From Cinnamomum chago (lineage: Eukaryota > Streptophyta > Magnoliopsida > Laurales > Lauraceae): a DNA stretch of 64,000 bases. Made by a program: the position numbers and the translations under genes. This document shows, piece after piece, positions 11,957 to 24,743 of the stretch (its first letter is position 1; each line of letters opens with the position of its first letter). Under the pieces are notes generated by a model that saw nothing but the letters and a program-made list of their open reading frames with translations, was not told where the DNA came from and made no database searches. The DNA is taken from assembly GCA_038049695.1 (NCBI GenBank), contig CP142452.1, positions 108,199,001 to 108,263,000 on the forward strand, in the 5' to 3' direction.

Positions 11957-13975
11957 ACACATGTAATGATTGAAAGAGAAACATTCATTTGGTTGCTTGA
12001 TGTATTCTGGTATGTTGCTGAACTATATTAGTCTTTGGGTGCTGATTGGTGGAAATGATGGGCTCACTTGGCCCCTCGTCTTCATTGGGATCATTCTGCT
12101 CCATTTCTTTTGACCAATATGTGCCTCTGGTTGTACTGATTTTGCGTGAGCTGTCGCGTGCAATTATGAATTAAAAGTAAAATAGCTTTAAATATGGAGC
12201 TGCTTCTGCTGCTTCTTCTTCTTCAGCTATTTTAAGATGGAATCTGGATCCTTCGGCCTTGACTTGAGAAATAATGAGGAGTACGAGTGGCACTCCATGG
12301 TGGGGCCCACCTGTTGAAAAATCCGAATAGTTCAAAGTAGATGCTCTCCCAGAGTATTGGATATGCCTAAATTTTGATCCAATATGAATTGGCCCCTTTG
12401 TAAGATTGACCATTTGATTAGGAAATGCGAATAGATGATGGGTGCCGTCACATATTTTGAGCTCGAGGTGGTTTGGTGTTTTAATGTTATGGAATTAAGA
12501 ATAATTCTTAGGGCTGTTTGGATGAGGAGAGAAGTCCAGGGAGAGACTTTCGTCTAGAGAAAACCCGGATCTTAGGATTTATAATTTTCCACTTAATTAA
12601 TTTTTGGCAATAAAAAGGGGAAATGATTTTCTCCTTAAAAGAGACGGAGAGTAGGTGTTTTCCTGTATTTTTTGGCATTTGAAAGATGGTTAAAAATGGT
12701 TCCTCCTGCATGACTTTCTCAATTCTAAACAAATAAAGTAAAGAATCACTACTAAAAAGGAAAATTTGTGAATCCTCACAGGACATTCTCCACCCAATCT
12801 GGATTTTGACTTTTGTTTGGGCCCAAATTTAGAACCATGCTTTTGACCGCCTGCTATACCATTTCTTCTTGTGCTAGAAATCAATATCAAGGGTGTGGAC
12901 ACTGGATTTAATAGACTCTCCAATGATTCAGTCTTCAAGTTTTGGAAATAATCATTGATGTCAAGCAGACACTGAAATGGTTAACCTCCCTACCGGTTTG
13001 GGAAATAATCATCAGTCCTCCATGTTCGTGCTTGGACTTTTGAGTAACCTTTATTATGTATGGGGGCGTTCGCTTATATATGCTTAAGGCCTCTTCGTTA
13101 ACCAATCCACCAAGGCAGAGAAGAGAAGGTCTTGTGTTTCATTTTTCTCGAATAGGTAGGAATTGATTACATAAGAATTCAACGTCAAAAGAGCTTTACT
13201 AAAGAATTATTGAAGAGGCAAGGACTAAAAGAACTATGTGAGGAGTGTGTATATATAAGAGCATGGTAAGGTGTGAGATGCTCTAATGCTAACAACATAA
13301 ATGTGAGGCCCCTATCTTCATCTCTCATACTAAGGTAAAAGATATCATATATATATATATATATATATGTAACCCTTACTTTTCTAGGGTTTGAATTATT
13401 AAGGTGGTTGCCGGGTAGTCATTTTCTAACTCCCCTTAATTAATTTTTAAAATTTTACTATACTCATCAATTATGAAGAACTTTAAAAATGAGAGCTTTC
13501 GTTAAGTCCTTAATCTAATTAGCTCTTATTATATTAGACTATAAGAATTGAAAATACAATATCAAAGGTTTACCAAAACACTCTAATATGTAATGAAGCT
13601 CTAAATTAAAAAATAAGAGCTTATTTTTATACTTACAAAATGCAGATTTTCCCAAACCCCCCTAAAGTTTATGAAGGAAATATGACATACTGATAGTTTA
13701 TTTGATTGCCCTTGGAACTGTTGGATCTAATTCATTCCATCTAATAGGGCCAGTGGCCCCACAATATGCCACTCACTCAATCTGACTTCTTAATCTATTA
13801 GAGAGAAAAAGAACACATTAGAAGATCAAATCAGGCTCGTTTTATGGTGGGCCACAAGATCACATAGGATGGATTGGCATTTACGGTGGAGATGAGCAGA
13901 AAACCTCATTCCCTAATTTATCGAATGTGGCGGTTGAACATTCAAATTCAATTCAATAGGGTCGTGGTAAAACTC
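11957..13975. other. Intergenic region between Derlin and profilin 1
   Basis: AT-rich DNA with an AT microsatellite (about 13347-13368). The open frames seen on the minus strand (12171-12413, 12508-12786) carry no known domain. I see no gene. Confidence 0.6.
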
Positions 13976-14011
13976 GTTAAATAACGGTTTCTCCCGAATC
14001 CTCCCCCGCTC

Positions 14012-14019
14012 TATTTATA
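14012..14019 (+). promoter_or_regulatory. TATA-box candidate of profilin 1
   Basis: TATTTATA lies 175 bp before the profilin-1 start codon, followed by a pyrimidine-rich leader and an AG microsatellite (about 14169-14190) directly before the ATG. Position and sequence suit a plant core promoter. Confidence 0.5.
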
Positions 14020-14193
14020 CTTTCATCTCCTTTTCCTCTCATTCCTCCACATACAAATCCATCTCGTCTGGTTTTTTTTTTTCTTTTCTTTCTTCCTTCT
14101 GATGCTTCTTTCTCTTCCAAAACCAAAACCAGAAGAAAGAGGAAACACAAGAAAACCCTAAACAACATCGAGAGAGAGAGAGAGAGAGAGAAG

Positions 14194-17100
14194 ATGTCTT
14201 GGCAGACGTACATCGATGAGCATTTGATGTGCGACATCGACGGAAATCATCTCACGGCCGCTGCGATCCTCGGACATGATGGAAGCGTTTGGGCGCAGAG
14301 CGCTTCTTTTCCTCAGGTGAGATTCTTCGATTTCTGTTTTTTTTTTCTTTTTTTTTTAATTCTGTAGGATTAAATCGGATCTGATTAGGTTTTTTACGCG
14401 GCATTGTATTTGACTCCTCTCTTTTGTAAATTTCTTGTTTGGATTTTGGTTTGATATGGCTTAGATCTCATTGAATGTATGAACTAGCTTCCTTTCCTCA
14501 GGTGAAATTCTTCAATTTCTGTTTTTTTGTTTGTTTTTCTTGTAGAGTTAAATCGGATCTGATTTGGTTCTCATGCGGCATTGCATTCGATTTCTGTCTT
14601 TTGTTATATTCTGTTTGGATTTTGGTTTGATATGGCTTAGATCTCATGGAATGTATGGATTAGCTTCCTTTCCTTAGGTGAAATGCTTCGATTTCTTTTT
14701 TCTTTTTGAATTCTGTAGGGTTAAATTGGATCTGATTTGGTTTTCATGTGGCATTGTATTTGAATCTCTCTTTTGTTTCGTTCTGTTTTGGATTTTGGTT
14801 TGATATGGCTTGATCTCAATTGAATGTATGAGCTAGAAGGAATTTTTTTTTTTCCTTCGATTTGTGTTATACTGGATGTATCTGGTTTTGATGGTATCGA
14901 TTAGATCAGGTTCGATGCAGTCAGATTTGGTTTAAATGTTTTTTCTTGGAAAGAAATTAGATGTGTTTGATGTTCTGGTAGGGCATGATTGATACTTTTC
15001 TATATTGGTTTTATGCTTAGGTTTGTGTTTTATTTTTTATCTGTTTCTCATTGTTTGTTTTACAATCTTTTTTTCTTTCTTTAGTTTTCTGAATTAAGAG
15101 GTGATTTTGTTAGACTCATCATTTTTCGCAGTGAGATCACTTTCTGTTGGTTTGATTCTATTCGTTTGGATTTGGATGATACTGTCGTAATTATGTAATG
15201 AATTTCTCAGTCATGTTAGGTTGCAGAGTGTGGATCAACCATTGTTAATTTTTAGTAATGCTATTCTAAATTGTTTGATTTTTTAGTGAACCGAATTTAA
15301 TAGCAGCCATTGTTTATTGATCTGGCAAAAGTTTATACTAAATCTTACCTCATTTAGTTGTTGAGATGTTTATAATCCAAGGAAAACTTTCTCCTATGAG
15401 CAGGCCGCATATTTACATGCAGTCCAGCTCATGGGGCCCACTTGGAGGATGCCTATCAATGAGGGGAGAGGGTAGATGGAAATGTCACCTTATAGATAAG
15501 GGTCACCCTAAAAATTAGCCTCATCTGATTATTCTAGTCCTCAATTTAACAGCTTTAAAACTTAATGGTGTTTCAACCATAGATTTTTTTGAGATTCAAA
15601 CCAATGGTGAGTGAAGATTCAATGAGTGTAAAATTGGGGTTGGTGCTAGATGATGGGATGAAAAGAGTGTGGAAGGGGCTGCACCGATCAAAGGTGAGTC
15701 CTAGTGGTCCCCATAGAGCTGGACTGCTTGTGGGAGAAAATCTTCCTATAATCCAAATGATTATCACTACAATTTTAGTTCTCACCATCAATTTATGTCT
15801 AATTACATAAATTTCTTAAATTCCCTTTGAGTAGGTATTTGAAATTTGAACATCTAAGGGGTTTACTCAACTAACGATTTCTTAGGAGTTCTTTTGCAAA
15901 TAGTAAAAAAGATTAGATGAATGCAAAAACCTTACATATCATGGTAGCTAAGTTGGTGGGGCACCTCCCTTCCATAGAAACAACCAGATCTATCCCCTTA
16001 TAAAAAAAAGATATTAAATCTAAATCCGTTACTCAATGTTGTAATTGTTGTTTGTTTAGAGGTCATTAATTATGTATAATTTGCCACAATGGCTGTCTGT
16101 TTGGTAATCATTAATTTGTATAATGTGTTGAATTGGCTATTTGTTTAGCTTGTTAGTAGTTTCTTTGACTTTTGAATTTCATTCTATGTAGTTTAAGCCT
16201 GAGGAGGTTCAAGGTATCATGAATGACTTCAATGAGCCAGGATTCCTTGCCCCAACTGGCTTATTCCTTGGGTCTACAAAGTATATGGTAATTCAAGGCG
16301 AGCCTGGAGCAGTGATTCGTGGAAAGAAGGTGACTTATTTGCATCTCAATATTTTGTGATTGTCTAGCTCCAACCATGACCATTTTTCATGTTTTGGAGA
16401 AATGTTTCTTGAAGCTACATGAAAATCACGGAAGGAAAAATGGCATGCATGAGGGGCTTAATTTGGTAATTGTATAATTAACTTGCCATGCCATTGCTTT
16501 CTGTCCTCATCAATAGCTCCAAGAATCTAGTTTGTAATTTGAGAAATTTGTTTATGCTGCTCTTATTGGTACTATTTTGCCACTTTTTGATTTACATATC
16601 CATATTTCACACTCCATATTAATTCTACTTAGCATAATCTGGTGTGTTTTACATCTAGCTACTTACTTCTTTATTGCAAAACGTTTCCTACCTTCGTTAC
16701 ACAGATGCATAGGTGCTAAATATTCACAGGCTACTTATTTGGTGTCTGGGTTAACTGAAAACTAGTGCACCTTGTGTGATTCCTTTGTGTTGACCCTCAA
16801 TTCCACAACAGGGTCTGATTGACCCTACTGTAGAATGCCTATAATCTCTTTGGACCAATTCTCACTAAACTTAGTTGCAGAAGTACCTTCAGAATGTAAG
16901 TGGAGTGCTCCACTTATGTGCAGGAAAATTGCTACGTGAAGAAATGCACTTATGTGCAGGAAAATTCCTAGTGTGTAGGCCATGCAAATTACCATGTGAA
17001 GAAATTCCACTGTAAACAGTAGAGCCAACTAAAAACGACTGATAGTTTCTCTTTTACACAAAGGAGGATGTCCTTAAAACTTTGCATGCCTTTTCGCATA

Positions 17101-17464
17101 TGTTTGTCTGATTTCAAATTTTGCTTTCTTGGTCTTTTTTTTTTTTTTTTTTTTTTTTTTTTGCAATTGCTTCTCTCTCTTCTAAACACACAATTTTAAT
17201 TGATTTGATCAAGACCATTCTATCCCAATTATTGCCACTGTTACTGTTAATGTGTATAGTTGTAATGAAAATTGCTCTGACATTTCTGGTGTTGCATTTT
17301 CTTCTTTCATTTGCATGTGTGGTTGGCAGGGTTCAGGTGGCATCACCATAAAGAAGACCAACCAAGCTCTAATTTTTGGCATCTATGAGGAGCCCTTGAC
17401 TCCAGGCCAGTGCAACATGGTCGTTGAGAGGTTGGGGGATTACCTCGTCGACCAGGGCATGTAG
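14194..17464 (+). CDS. PRF: Profilin (tandem copy 1)
   Basis: Exons 14194-14316 (123 nt), 16192-16329 (138 nt) and 17330-17464 (135 nt), giving 131 aa and TAG. Splice sites are GT..AG and all introns are phase 0, as in plant profilin genes generally. Profilin binds monomeric actin, poly-L-proline proteins such as formins, and phosphoinositides, and so governs actin assembly in the cytosol. Marks are the N-terminal [12 protein letters not shown] with Trp3 and Tyr6 of the poly-proline site, [42 protein letters not shown], and the C-terminal [11 protein letters not shown] helix. Plant profilins are also known pan-allergens. The length is exactly the family norm. Odd point: the exon 1/intron 1 junction has been tandemly triplicated into intron 1. 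A second profilin of the same structure lies about 7.3 kb downstream. Confidence 0.97.
14302..14836 (+). repeat. Tandem triplication spanning the profilin-1 exon 1 donor
   Basis: Three copies start at 14302, 14487 and 14663 (periods 185 and 176 bp). Each opens with GCTTCYTTTCCTYAG followed by a GTGAGA or GTGAAA donor and TCTTCRATTTCT-like sequence, and each ends in a TTTGATATGGCTTGATCTCA-like segment. Copy 1 contains the real end of exon 1, so copies 2 and 3 carry duplicate donor sites at 14502 and 14678. Confidence 0.85.
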
Positions 17465-19874
17465 CTCCTCTTCCTAGTATTCTGCTCTGTCTGTCATTCC
17501 ATTTCTTCTTTTCCGTCAAACTGTAATTTTGGTTTTCGGCATTTCGGTATTCTGTTTTTCTATAGCCATGAACCGGCACTAGAGAGTTGTCTTTGCGGAC
17601 AATAATAACCCTTTTGAGGAAGGACACTTGTTTTCTCGGGTCGTCAGATCTCCTCTCCTATTCATGTTCCATGCAATTTTATGTGGTGAATTCCCTTTGC
17701 CCATTACTGTTGGCAGAAAAGTCGGGTCTTGGATTCTTTATTTGATGTTGTGTGATTTTAAGAGCCATTTGGTATTTTTTTTTTTTTTTTTTTGTGTGTG
17801 CTTTCTTCATTTTTCTTTCCTCTCAAAACTCTTGTTTATGCATCTATTATCAGTTTGGCAGTGGAAGGGGTGAAAAAGCCTGGGGGCTCCTCTACTGGGT
17901 GGAGAAAGTTGCATAAATATTGATGTCGAATGTAGAGAAGCCCCTCTTTTCTCTTATTTATGATGTAGTTCCAATTGAGGTGGGAAAGTACTCTGGTTAG
18001 AAGTGAAGGGAAAAAAAAAAAAAATCATGTTTGTCTTTCCACTTTCACTGGTGGGATTTTTGTTTTCCCACCAAGGGGGGAAAACACTAACCAAATAGCC
18101 CACTCTTTCCCTGGGAAAAGGAAAAAGACTCTACAGGTCCTACTGGAATTTTCCCATGGTCCTGCCCATTAATTTATCTAAAAATTTAGTTACCTGGCAA
18201 ATGATTTGTCCACCATATATATATATATATATTTTTATTATTAAAGGTACATAAAAGGCCTGTTTGTTTCATGCAATTTAATTCCTAAGAATTCTGAGAC
18301 TTTACGCCTTTAAAAGTAGTTATAATCGAAGAAGTAATAGGTGAATGTCTAAAACTGCTATCAAATAATCCTTCTTGTAGTGGAAAATGAATTGAGGGGA
18401 CATTGGAAACCAATACCAGCCATCACTCGGGTATCTCAAATATACGTAGGTAGAAGGTTCATTTGCATCTCCACCTATATCTTTCACCCTCATCTCATTC
18501 ATAAATCATAATCCTTCATTTGAGCCCCATTTGACCATGAACTCCTTCCATACAAATAAAGGGGTTCAAAATTGAAACATGAACTCAATCCACTTGTAGC
18601 TCAAATGGTTAGGCTACTTCCCCTCCAGGGAAACAATTACGACTGATCTTCAATTGTAGTGCTGATGGTGTGGGATTTGTACAGTGATTACAAGAGAAAG
18701 AAAAACTGAAAAATTCCTCAGCAACTATCAGTAACATCTGCAGTGTACAAGTGATCGCTATCTTCTCTAATTGTTGATCCTATAATTTACCTCTTCATAT
18801 TGAACTCCTAGAAATTAGTAAAGATTGTAATCCAGGTTTATCAATGACAACTATTAAAGAATCAAGGAGTGATGAGTCTAAGGTGGACTTCCAGTAAAGT
18901 TAGGGTCCATCACTTTGTTAGGATCTATATTTTAAAATGGCTTGGTTGGGTTGGTCAAAATGTAATATAACGGATGAAGACTCTTACCAAAAAAAAAAAA
19001 AACTGATTTGTTGGGATTAGTGGGCTCCACTGACATACTTATTTCAATGTTATCATGGCAGTAAGTGGGTCAGGCACAACTCACAAGTCAAAAATCTGAA
19101 GGTGTAAAGGTCGTTGCAACAGTGAGCACCAATAGTAGCTCACGATATTTTCAAAATATCACCAGAAAATGAAAATATTGTGGAAAACCTATAAAAAAGA
19201 AAAGAAAAGAAAATTACGAGAAATCTGTAAAAATATTTTAGAATAAAAGAAAAGAAAAGAAAATTAAGAGAAATCTGTAAAAATATTTTAAACAGTATCT
19301 TTTTTTGTTTAATTATCTAAAAGTTATTATCTTTTGCAACATTTTCCAATAATATCTTAAGAAAAAACACAACGTTCATAATATCCCACCATTGTTATGA
19401 GACAATAACTTCTCGGAAATGGGACAGCTCACACCTGGTTAGGGCCGTAGAAGGGCCAGGTTGGAGTCGGCCCTCCACTACCCTCATATATACGGGTCAG
19501 GCCCAGGCGGGGCCAAAGCCATCGATAGGTCTACACTAGCTAGGCCTTTACCTTGCCCTCAAGGGCCAGTCTGGCTAGGCTTTTTAACACCACAATCGAT
19601 TACCCACCTAAAATGATTGTAGCTCATCTGTTTAGGATATGAGTTTGTGAGTGACCGTGTGTTTGCAGCCCAATTTTAGCAAAATAAAAGAAGTTTTGGC
19701 ATGGTATAAAACTATTGATATGGATGAATGTTACACATGTATAACACTGGTGTGCATGTTTTCCTGTACTAATTTACATAAGTAAATGATTCACATCTCT
19801 TTGGGCGTCAAAGTGGTGTAGAGCACTTCTGTCCCCCATAGTATTTTTTTCTTCCTTTTATTTATATAATCAAA

Positions 19875-20255
19875 CATGCCTATTTATTTGCATGGAATTG
19901 GATATGTGAGAATTTAATGTCCGGTGAGCATGTTTGTTTGTACAGAATTAAAATACATTGCAATTTGTTGTCAAGATTGGCTTATTTATTTGCATGAAAT
20001 TGAAATGCATAAGAAGTAATTATTTTGGATGGGCCTATTTGTTTGCATGAAATTAGAATTCACACAAATTCATTATCAAATGAGCCTATTTATTTGCCTT
20101 ATGTAAGAATCCATCAATGGAATGGATTTGTTTGTCGGCATGGAATTGAGATATATAAGAACTAGTTGATTAAAATTTGCCTCTTTTTTTGTATGGAAGT
20201 AAAATACAAGGTATTCATTGTCAAATGGGCTTCTCTGTTTGGGTGAAATGGAATA
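19875..20255. repeat. Degenerate minisatellite, about 55-65 bp unit
   Basis: About six units, each with a core resembling GCCTATTTGTTTGCATGGAA followed by an AATTGAAATACATAAG-like part and TTCATTGTCAAAT. Units differ at many positions. Isolated relatives of the core occur at about 18255-18300 and 26165-26230. Confidence 0.65.
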
Positions 20256-20905
20256 CATATGTGGATAAAAAAATATCTATATTTATTTAATATAATTATA
20301 AAATTAATTTGATATATTTACCCACAAACATGTATGTCATAAAAATAAAGGACAGATGGCATATACATGCATACATATTATGTGAGAACTTTATTGTGGG
20401 GCCCAATTGTGGGCCTCATTTGGGGATTGGACCTGAGGAGATGGAAAGATCTATGTAAGATCACTCCAAGTATCAAGTATGACCCTAAACTCATGCCCCT
20501 AACCCCTTCATCCGTGACCCACAAGTTTAATGGCTTCATATTAAAAAATATATTCAACCCTCGATCTAACGATTTAATCCATTCGGATGTGTGTCAATCT
20601 TTAAAATTAGTGACTATCAGGGGATTCTCTATTGGTTGCTAGGTTTGAATGGGTTGCTAGTTGGGTCCCGCAAAAAAGCTCTCAAATAATAGATGAAAAC
20701 TAATTCTCATTTGAATATTTCCCTTTATATAATACATATATTTTATATCAATGGACAAAGGGCTAAGCTGAGTCTTGCTCTAGTCCGGCTCTCAGGGTAA
20801 CAGACTTTTTAAAATGGGCCCTATTCTATCCACTTTATGTTTGAGAAAAGAAGCCCTCGGGCTTTGACAGGCCGGGCAAGGAAGATCTGGCTTACTCCCA
20901 TATCC

Positions 20906-21085
20906 TTTTTTTTTTTTTGGTACCTAAGCCAAGCGGGCAGGGATCCAAGAGAGAGCCTGCATACACACGGAAAGGCTTACTCCGGTCTCCTAATGTAGAT
21001 TGAATTTTAATGCCTCCATCAACTTCCAGCCCTGGTGCTCTAATGATGCCATTAGGAGTTGTAGGGGAGATTGATCTTTGCATAC
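20906..21085. repeat. Poly-T-headed dispersed repeat, copy A
   Basis: After a T run it reads GGTACCTAAGCCAAGCGGGC, then CCAAGAGAGAGCCTGCATAC and ACACGGAAAGGC. Diverged copies are seen at 56195-56285 and 60490-60600. The leading T run suggests a reversed poly-A tail of a retroposon. The right boundary is not resolved. Confidence 0.5.
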
Positions 21086-21178
21086 TCTTCTTTGCTTTTG
21101 CTTAATGGCAGATTTCTATTAATTATTGCATAAAATCATCTGAATTGTGGGATTTGTCGCCTGTGATTTCAAGTTTGC

Positions 21179-21197
21179 GGGGGGGGGGGGGGGGGGG
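21179..21197 (+). repeat. Homopolymer of 19 G
   Basis: Uninterrupted G run in AT-rich intergenic DNA. It could form a quadruplex, and it is also a place where read or assembly errors are expected. Confidence 0.9.
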
Positions 21198-21791
21198 CAC
21201 ATCTTTCAACTGACTGTCCTGTCCTGTCCTTATCAACATAAAGTAATCCCAATATCAACTGCAGGCAAGATTAAGACATCCTCTTCTAGGGGAGAATGAA
21301 CATGAGGACCTTTGCTTGAAAAGTAAAAGAAAAGGTAGCCCAAGGTCTGGACTACTTCATGTGCTCATGAGGTGTTCCTTCCTTTCTCAAATATGTAATT
21401 AGAAAGAAAAAGTAATGCTGCTTTATAGATTTTTTTGGTGGAGGGTGATGGAAGGATATCTTTCACCAAATCAGATGATTGTTACAGTTTAGCGAAGATA
21501 ATAATGACACCATGATAAAAATAGACTATAAAGGATCTATGACAAGATCAAAGGAAGAAAGGAGAAAGTAACAGAGCAAGGCAGATATATTCATAAGGGC
21601 TAATAGATTAAGGTAAATATTTATATATTACTTTAGTTAAAAACAGATTCCTCATTGGTGCCTATTTCAAGCTGTAATTGAGGACATGCTCAATTCTCTT
21701 TATATAAATGATCAAATTGTTGTTGTAAGACTGTTTATAGCTAGGAGCTAACCAATTTGTATAATAAATGTTTGATATGCTTTGTAAGTAG

Positions 21792-22737
21792 CATGGTTTA
21801 AAATCTCGGTCTCGGTCGCGGTATCGGCTGGGCCGAAAAACCGATATGATATCGGTATCGGTCGCGGCCATCGCGGTGTAAATTTTTTTTTAATCCAAAA
21901 AAATTCGCAAAAATATCTAAAAAATCCAGAATATTAGAAAATGCTGGAAAACAATATTTTTTTCCATTAGTAACAATAATAAATCAAAATCTCGGTCACC
22001 TTAAATTATGAGTCATGTCTATGTCGCAGTTCGCCGTCTTCCCCAGTATTTCATATAATGTAATCATCATTGATGCTCATGATCAATTTATTAGTGTAAA
22101 ATATAAGAAAATAAAGATAACATATCTAGTATCATTTAATACTAACTCAATTATCAAAATAAGTTGTGAAATCCAAGACCATGAAGATAAAATATTAAAA
22201 TCTGAAACATGATAGTGAGATAAATCAATCAAAAAACACTTGGACATCAAAAGGTTTATGGTTTACCTGAAATTATGGCAGACTAGAGAGATAGAGATTG
22301 ATGAGCATGACAGCCTAATTCCAAGTGGAGTGTCGCCCACAATCGATATCATCATCATCATCATCATTTATTCGGTATGGATTGTTAAAGAATACATAAT
22401 AGTTAAAATAAGGGAGTATGTTGATTTTCTTACCAAAATAAAATGAATTTTTTCAAAAAATAGTGTTGGAAATATGCATGAAAATCAGCTAAGGAGGAGG
22501 GGTTGCTCTAAGGAGATGAGTGGAGATGAAGAATGAGGAAAAAAATGAAAAATTTAGGGTTTTTTTCCATTATTCCATCTTGGCCGATATTTTGACCGAG
22601 ATGGACCGATATATCGGCCGAGATATCAAAAAATCCGATATGAACATCATCTCGGCTGAGATGGGCCGAGATTTTGAAGAAAAAAACCACTACCAACTGA
22701 GATATCGGTGCGGTATCGGCCGGTTTTTAAATTCATG
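21792..22737. mobile_element. Non-autonomous hAT-like element, 946 bp
   Basis: Flanked by a perfect 8-bp direct repeat GTAAGTAG (21784-21791 and 22738-22745). Ends are imperfect inverted repeats, CATGGTTTAAAA at the left and the complement of TTTTTAAATTCATG at the right. The subterminal parts are full of ATATCGGCCGAGAT-type motifs in both orientations, as hAT transposases favour. No transposase frame is visible; interior open stretches are short and domain-free. An 8-bp TSD with short TIRs fits hAT. Confidence 0.8.
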
Positions 22738-22745
22738 GTAAGTAG

Positions 22746-24640
22746 GATATTGTATAGTGGGACATCTCACTTGCGCGAAATATTTTGGGAGCAATTCTAT
22801 GGGACTTTACTAAATGGTAAACGTTGAAGAGCAAATGTTAGAACATAAAGTAGTCGTCCGGTCAAAATCTTTGAAAAAAAGATAGTGTTGTCATCATATG
22901 TTGTAAGGAGAATTGAATGCACTAGCAGCATAAAGGTGGGGCTCATTTGGACATATAAAAGTGGGTTGGTGGGTTTGTTATTTATAAAGAATTAACCTCA
23001 TTAACAATTGAGGAATCTTTAATTATAGACATTAATTTTTAACTTTAATTAAAGACAGTAATTTTTAAATCATTCAACAATATAAAAAAGGATGATGCAT
23101 CAAAAGAGAAAAACTATGCATTAACCGAGTGGGGAGAAAAAAGAAGGGCTGGTACAAGTATGAGACCACATCAAAGTGATCTTTTTTCAGCTGTGAGATC
23201 TGGAGAGAATGGTGGTGGACCATGAACCCTTCACATGGATAGGTATTGTAACTACTGATTGCAAAAATCAACATGCTAAATCACAATTTCCTTTCCGGAC
23301 GAAGATGGCCCTCACCTTTGTTCAAGAAAATGACACAAACAAAGGAAGAGAGAGACGCCTCTAGAAGAGGTGCTTATTCCACCAAGTGGCTTTAGCTGAC
23401 CAAAAATATTTCCAGAGAGGGGAAGGGTGGAATAATTGCCATGTGATTCAGAAAAATTAAGTGGTGGTCGGGGGTTTGGAAGCAACCAAAGCCCCAAAAA
23501 GTACGGTTGTGGTGATGGGTTTTCCTCATTCGCAATCAACTCCTAAGGAGGCTTACCTTGCCCAAAAACAAAAAACAAAAAAAAAAAACAAAAGAAAAAA
23601 GCAAAAATATCTTTATGTATGGGAAAGTGATATCAACAGGTACAACACTAGAACAGGCACCAATTAACCTTACATACAAACAGCAGAACCAGAAAATTTT
23701 ACTTATGGGAGCTATCATGTGAAACAAGTTTTGATTGGGAGGCCTATATGTAGAAGAAACATACATTTTTCATATCATTAGGGTTCTCCAAAAAATTATG
23801 CGAGGGCCATGGCCCCCACTTTTCCCCCTAGTTCCATCCCTGCATATAAATTTATATCAAATCCCCCTTAAATCCTACATCCCCAATTTCATGACTTATA
23901 ATTTAATAATGTCACCAGAGTCGTTTGACTCTGATTTTTTTTTTTTTTTTTTTAACTTTTCTGCTCTGGATCCCATGATATCATGAGAGTTTAAAAACCT
24001 CTTATATTATGGGATCCAAATGTTAAAAGTTGAAAAGCTCATACATTAAAAAGCGTATGACATTTATAGGTTTTTAGTCATGAAATTGGGGGAATAAGAT
24101 TTAAGAAAAATTAATATATCAAATCCCCTAAATTAATTAAAGCCCACATTCCTAACCTTTTCTAAGGAAAGTAATCATTAGCTTAGTATCATTATTTAGC
24201 CCATGATTTGATGATTCCTCATTGGCAATACTCGGGGGTCTTTCGAAATCAATTAGGGGAACATTTTTTGGTTTTTATTTTTAGTAAAAACCGTCTTTAT
24301 ACTTAAAAACCACGGGTGACCATGAATCAAACTCTCACAGAAGTAGTTTCTAAATCACATGAAGGACTAAATCTCCGTTGGAATATAAGGCCTTGATGTG
24401 ACTCATTATAAAAAAAAAATAGAGGCTTTACATTACTTTCACATGAAGAATAAAAAAAAAGACCACTAACATAATCTCACAGTAACAAAGGCATTTGTAA
24501 CATAATAGAGTTCATATAAAAAAAACAGGGGCTTTTGTAAATAGTTACTTGATTATAAGTTTATAACCTCCAATCAAGATTTTGGAGGAGCACATTTTAA
24601 CATGCTCTCAAGGGGTATACTAATACTACTACTAGCAGGC
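22746..24640. other. Intergenic region between the two profilins, right part
   Basis: AT-rich sequence with several poly-A or poly-T runs (about 23578-23588, 23936-23954). No frame has a recognisable domain and no transposon ends were found. Confidence 0.55.
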
Positions 24641-24647
24641 GTTGCAT

Positions 24648-24655
24648 ATAAATAC
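24648..24655 (+). promoter_or_regulatory. TATA box of profilin 2
   Basis: TATAAATA 96 bp before the profilin-2 ATG, followed by a leader ending in GAAGAAGAAGAAGAAGAAAA. This is a close match to the plant TATA consensus at a usual distance. Confidence 0.65.
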
Positions 24656-24743
24656 ATCCATTCGAATCTTGGTTCTTCAACACTACCAACACTCCCGCTT
24701 CCTTTCCAACCAAACAGTGAGTGAGAAGAAGAAGAAGAAGAAA

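Larger units (their letters stand above)
17465..21783. other. Intergenic region between the two profilins, left part
   Basis: Starts with the profilin-1 3'UTR, then AT-rich DNA without a supportable gene. It contains an AT microsatellite near 18217-18230, a 66-bp direct duplication rich in AAAAGAAAAG (about 19194-19300), a degenerate minisatellite (19875-20255), a poly-T-headed dispersed repeat (about 20906-21085) and a run of 19 G (21179-21197). Confidence 0.6.

Noticed and set aside
15940-16015. tRNA-like A-box word TAGCTAAGTTGG in profilin-1 intron 1
   Set aside because: No matching B box, cloverleaf or flanking duplication could be found. It may be a SINE remnant, but this is not supportable.
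18595-18665. tRNA-like word TGTAGCTCAAATGGTTAGG
   Set aside because: No second promoter box and no acceptor-stem pairing; not a tRNA gene, at best an old SINE head.
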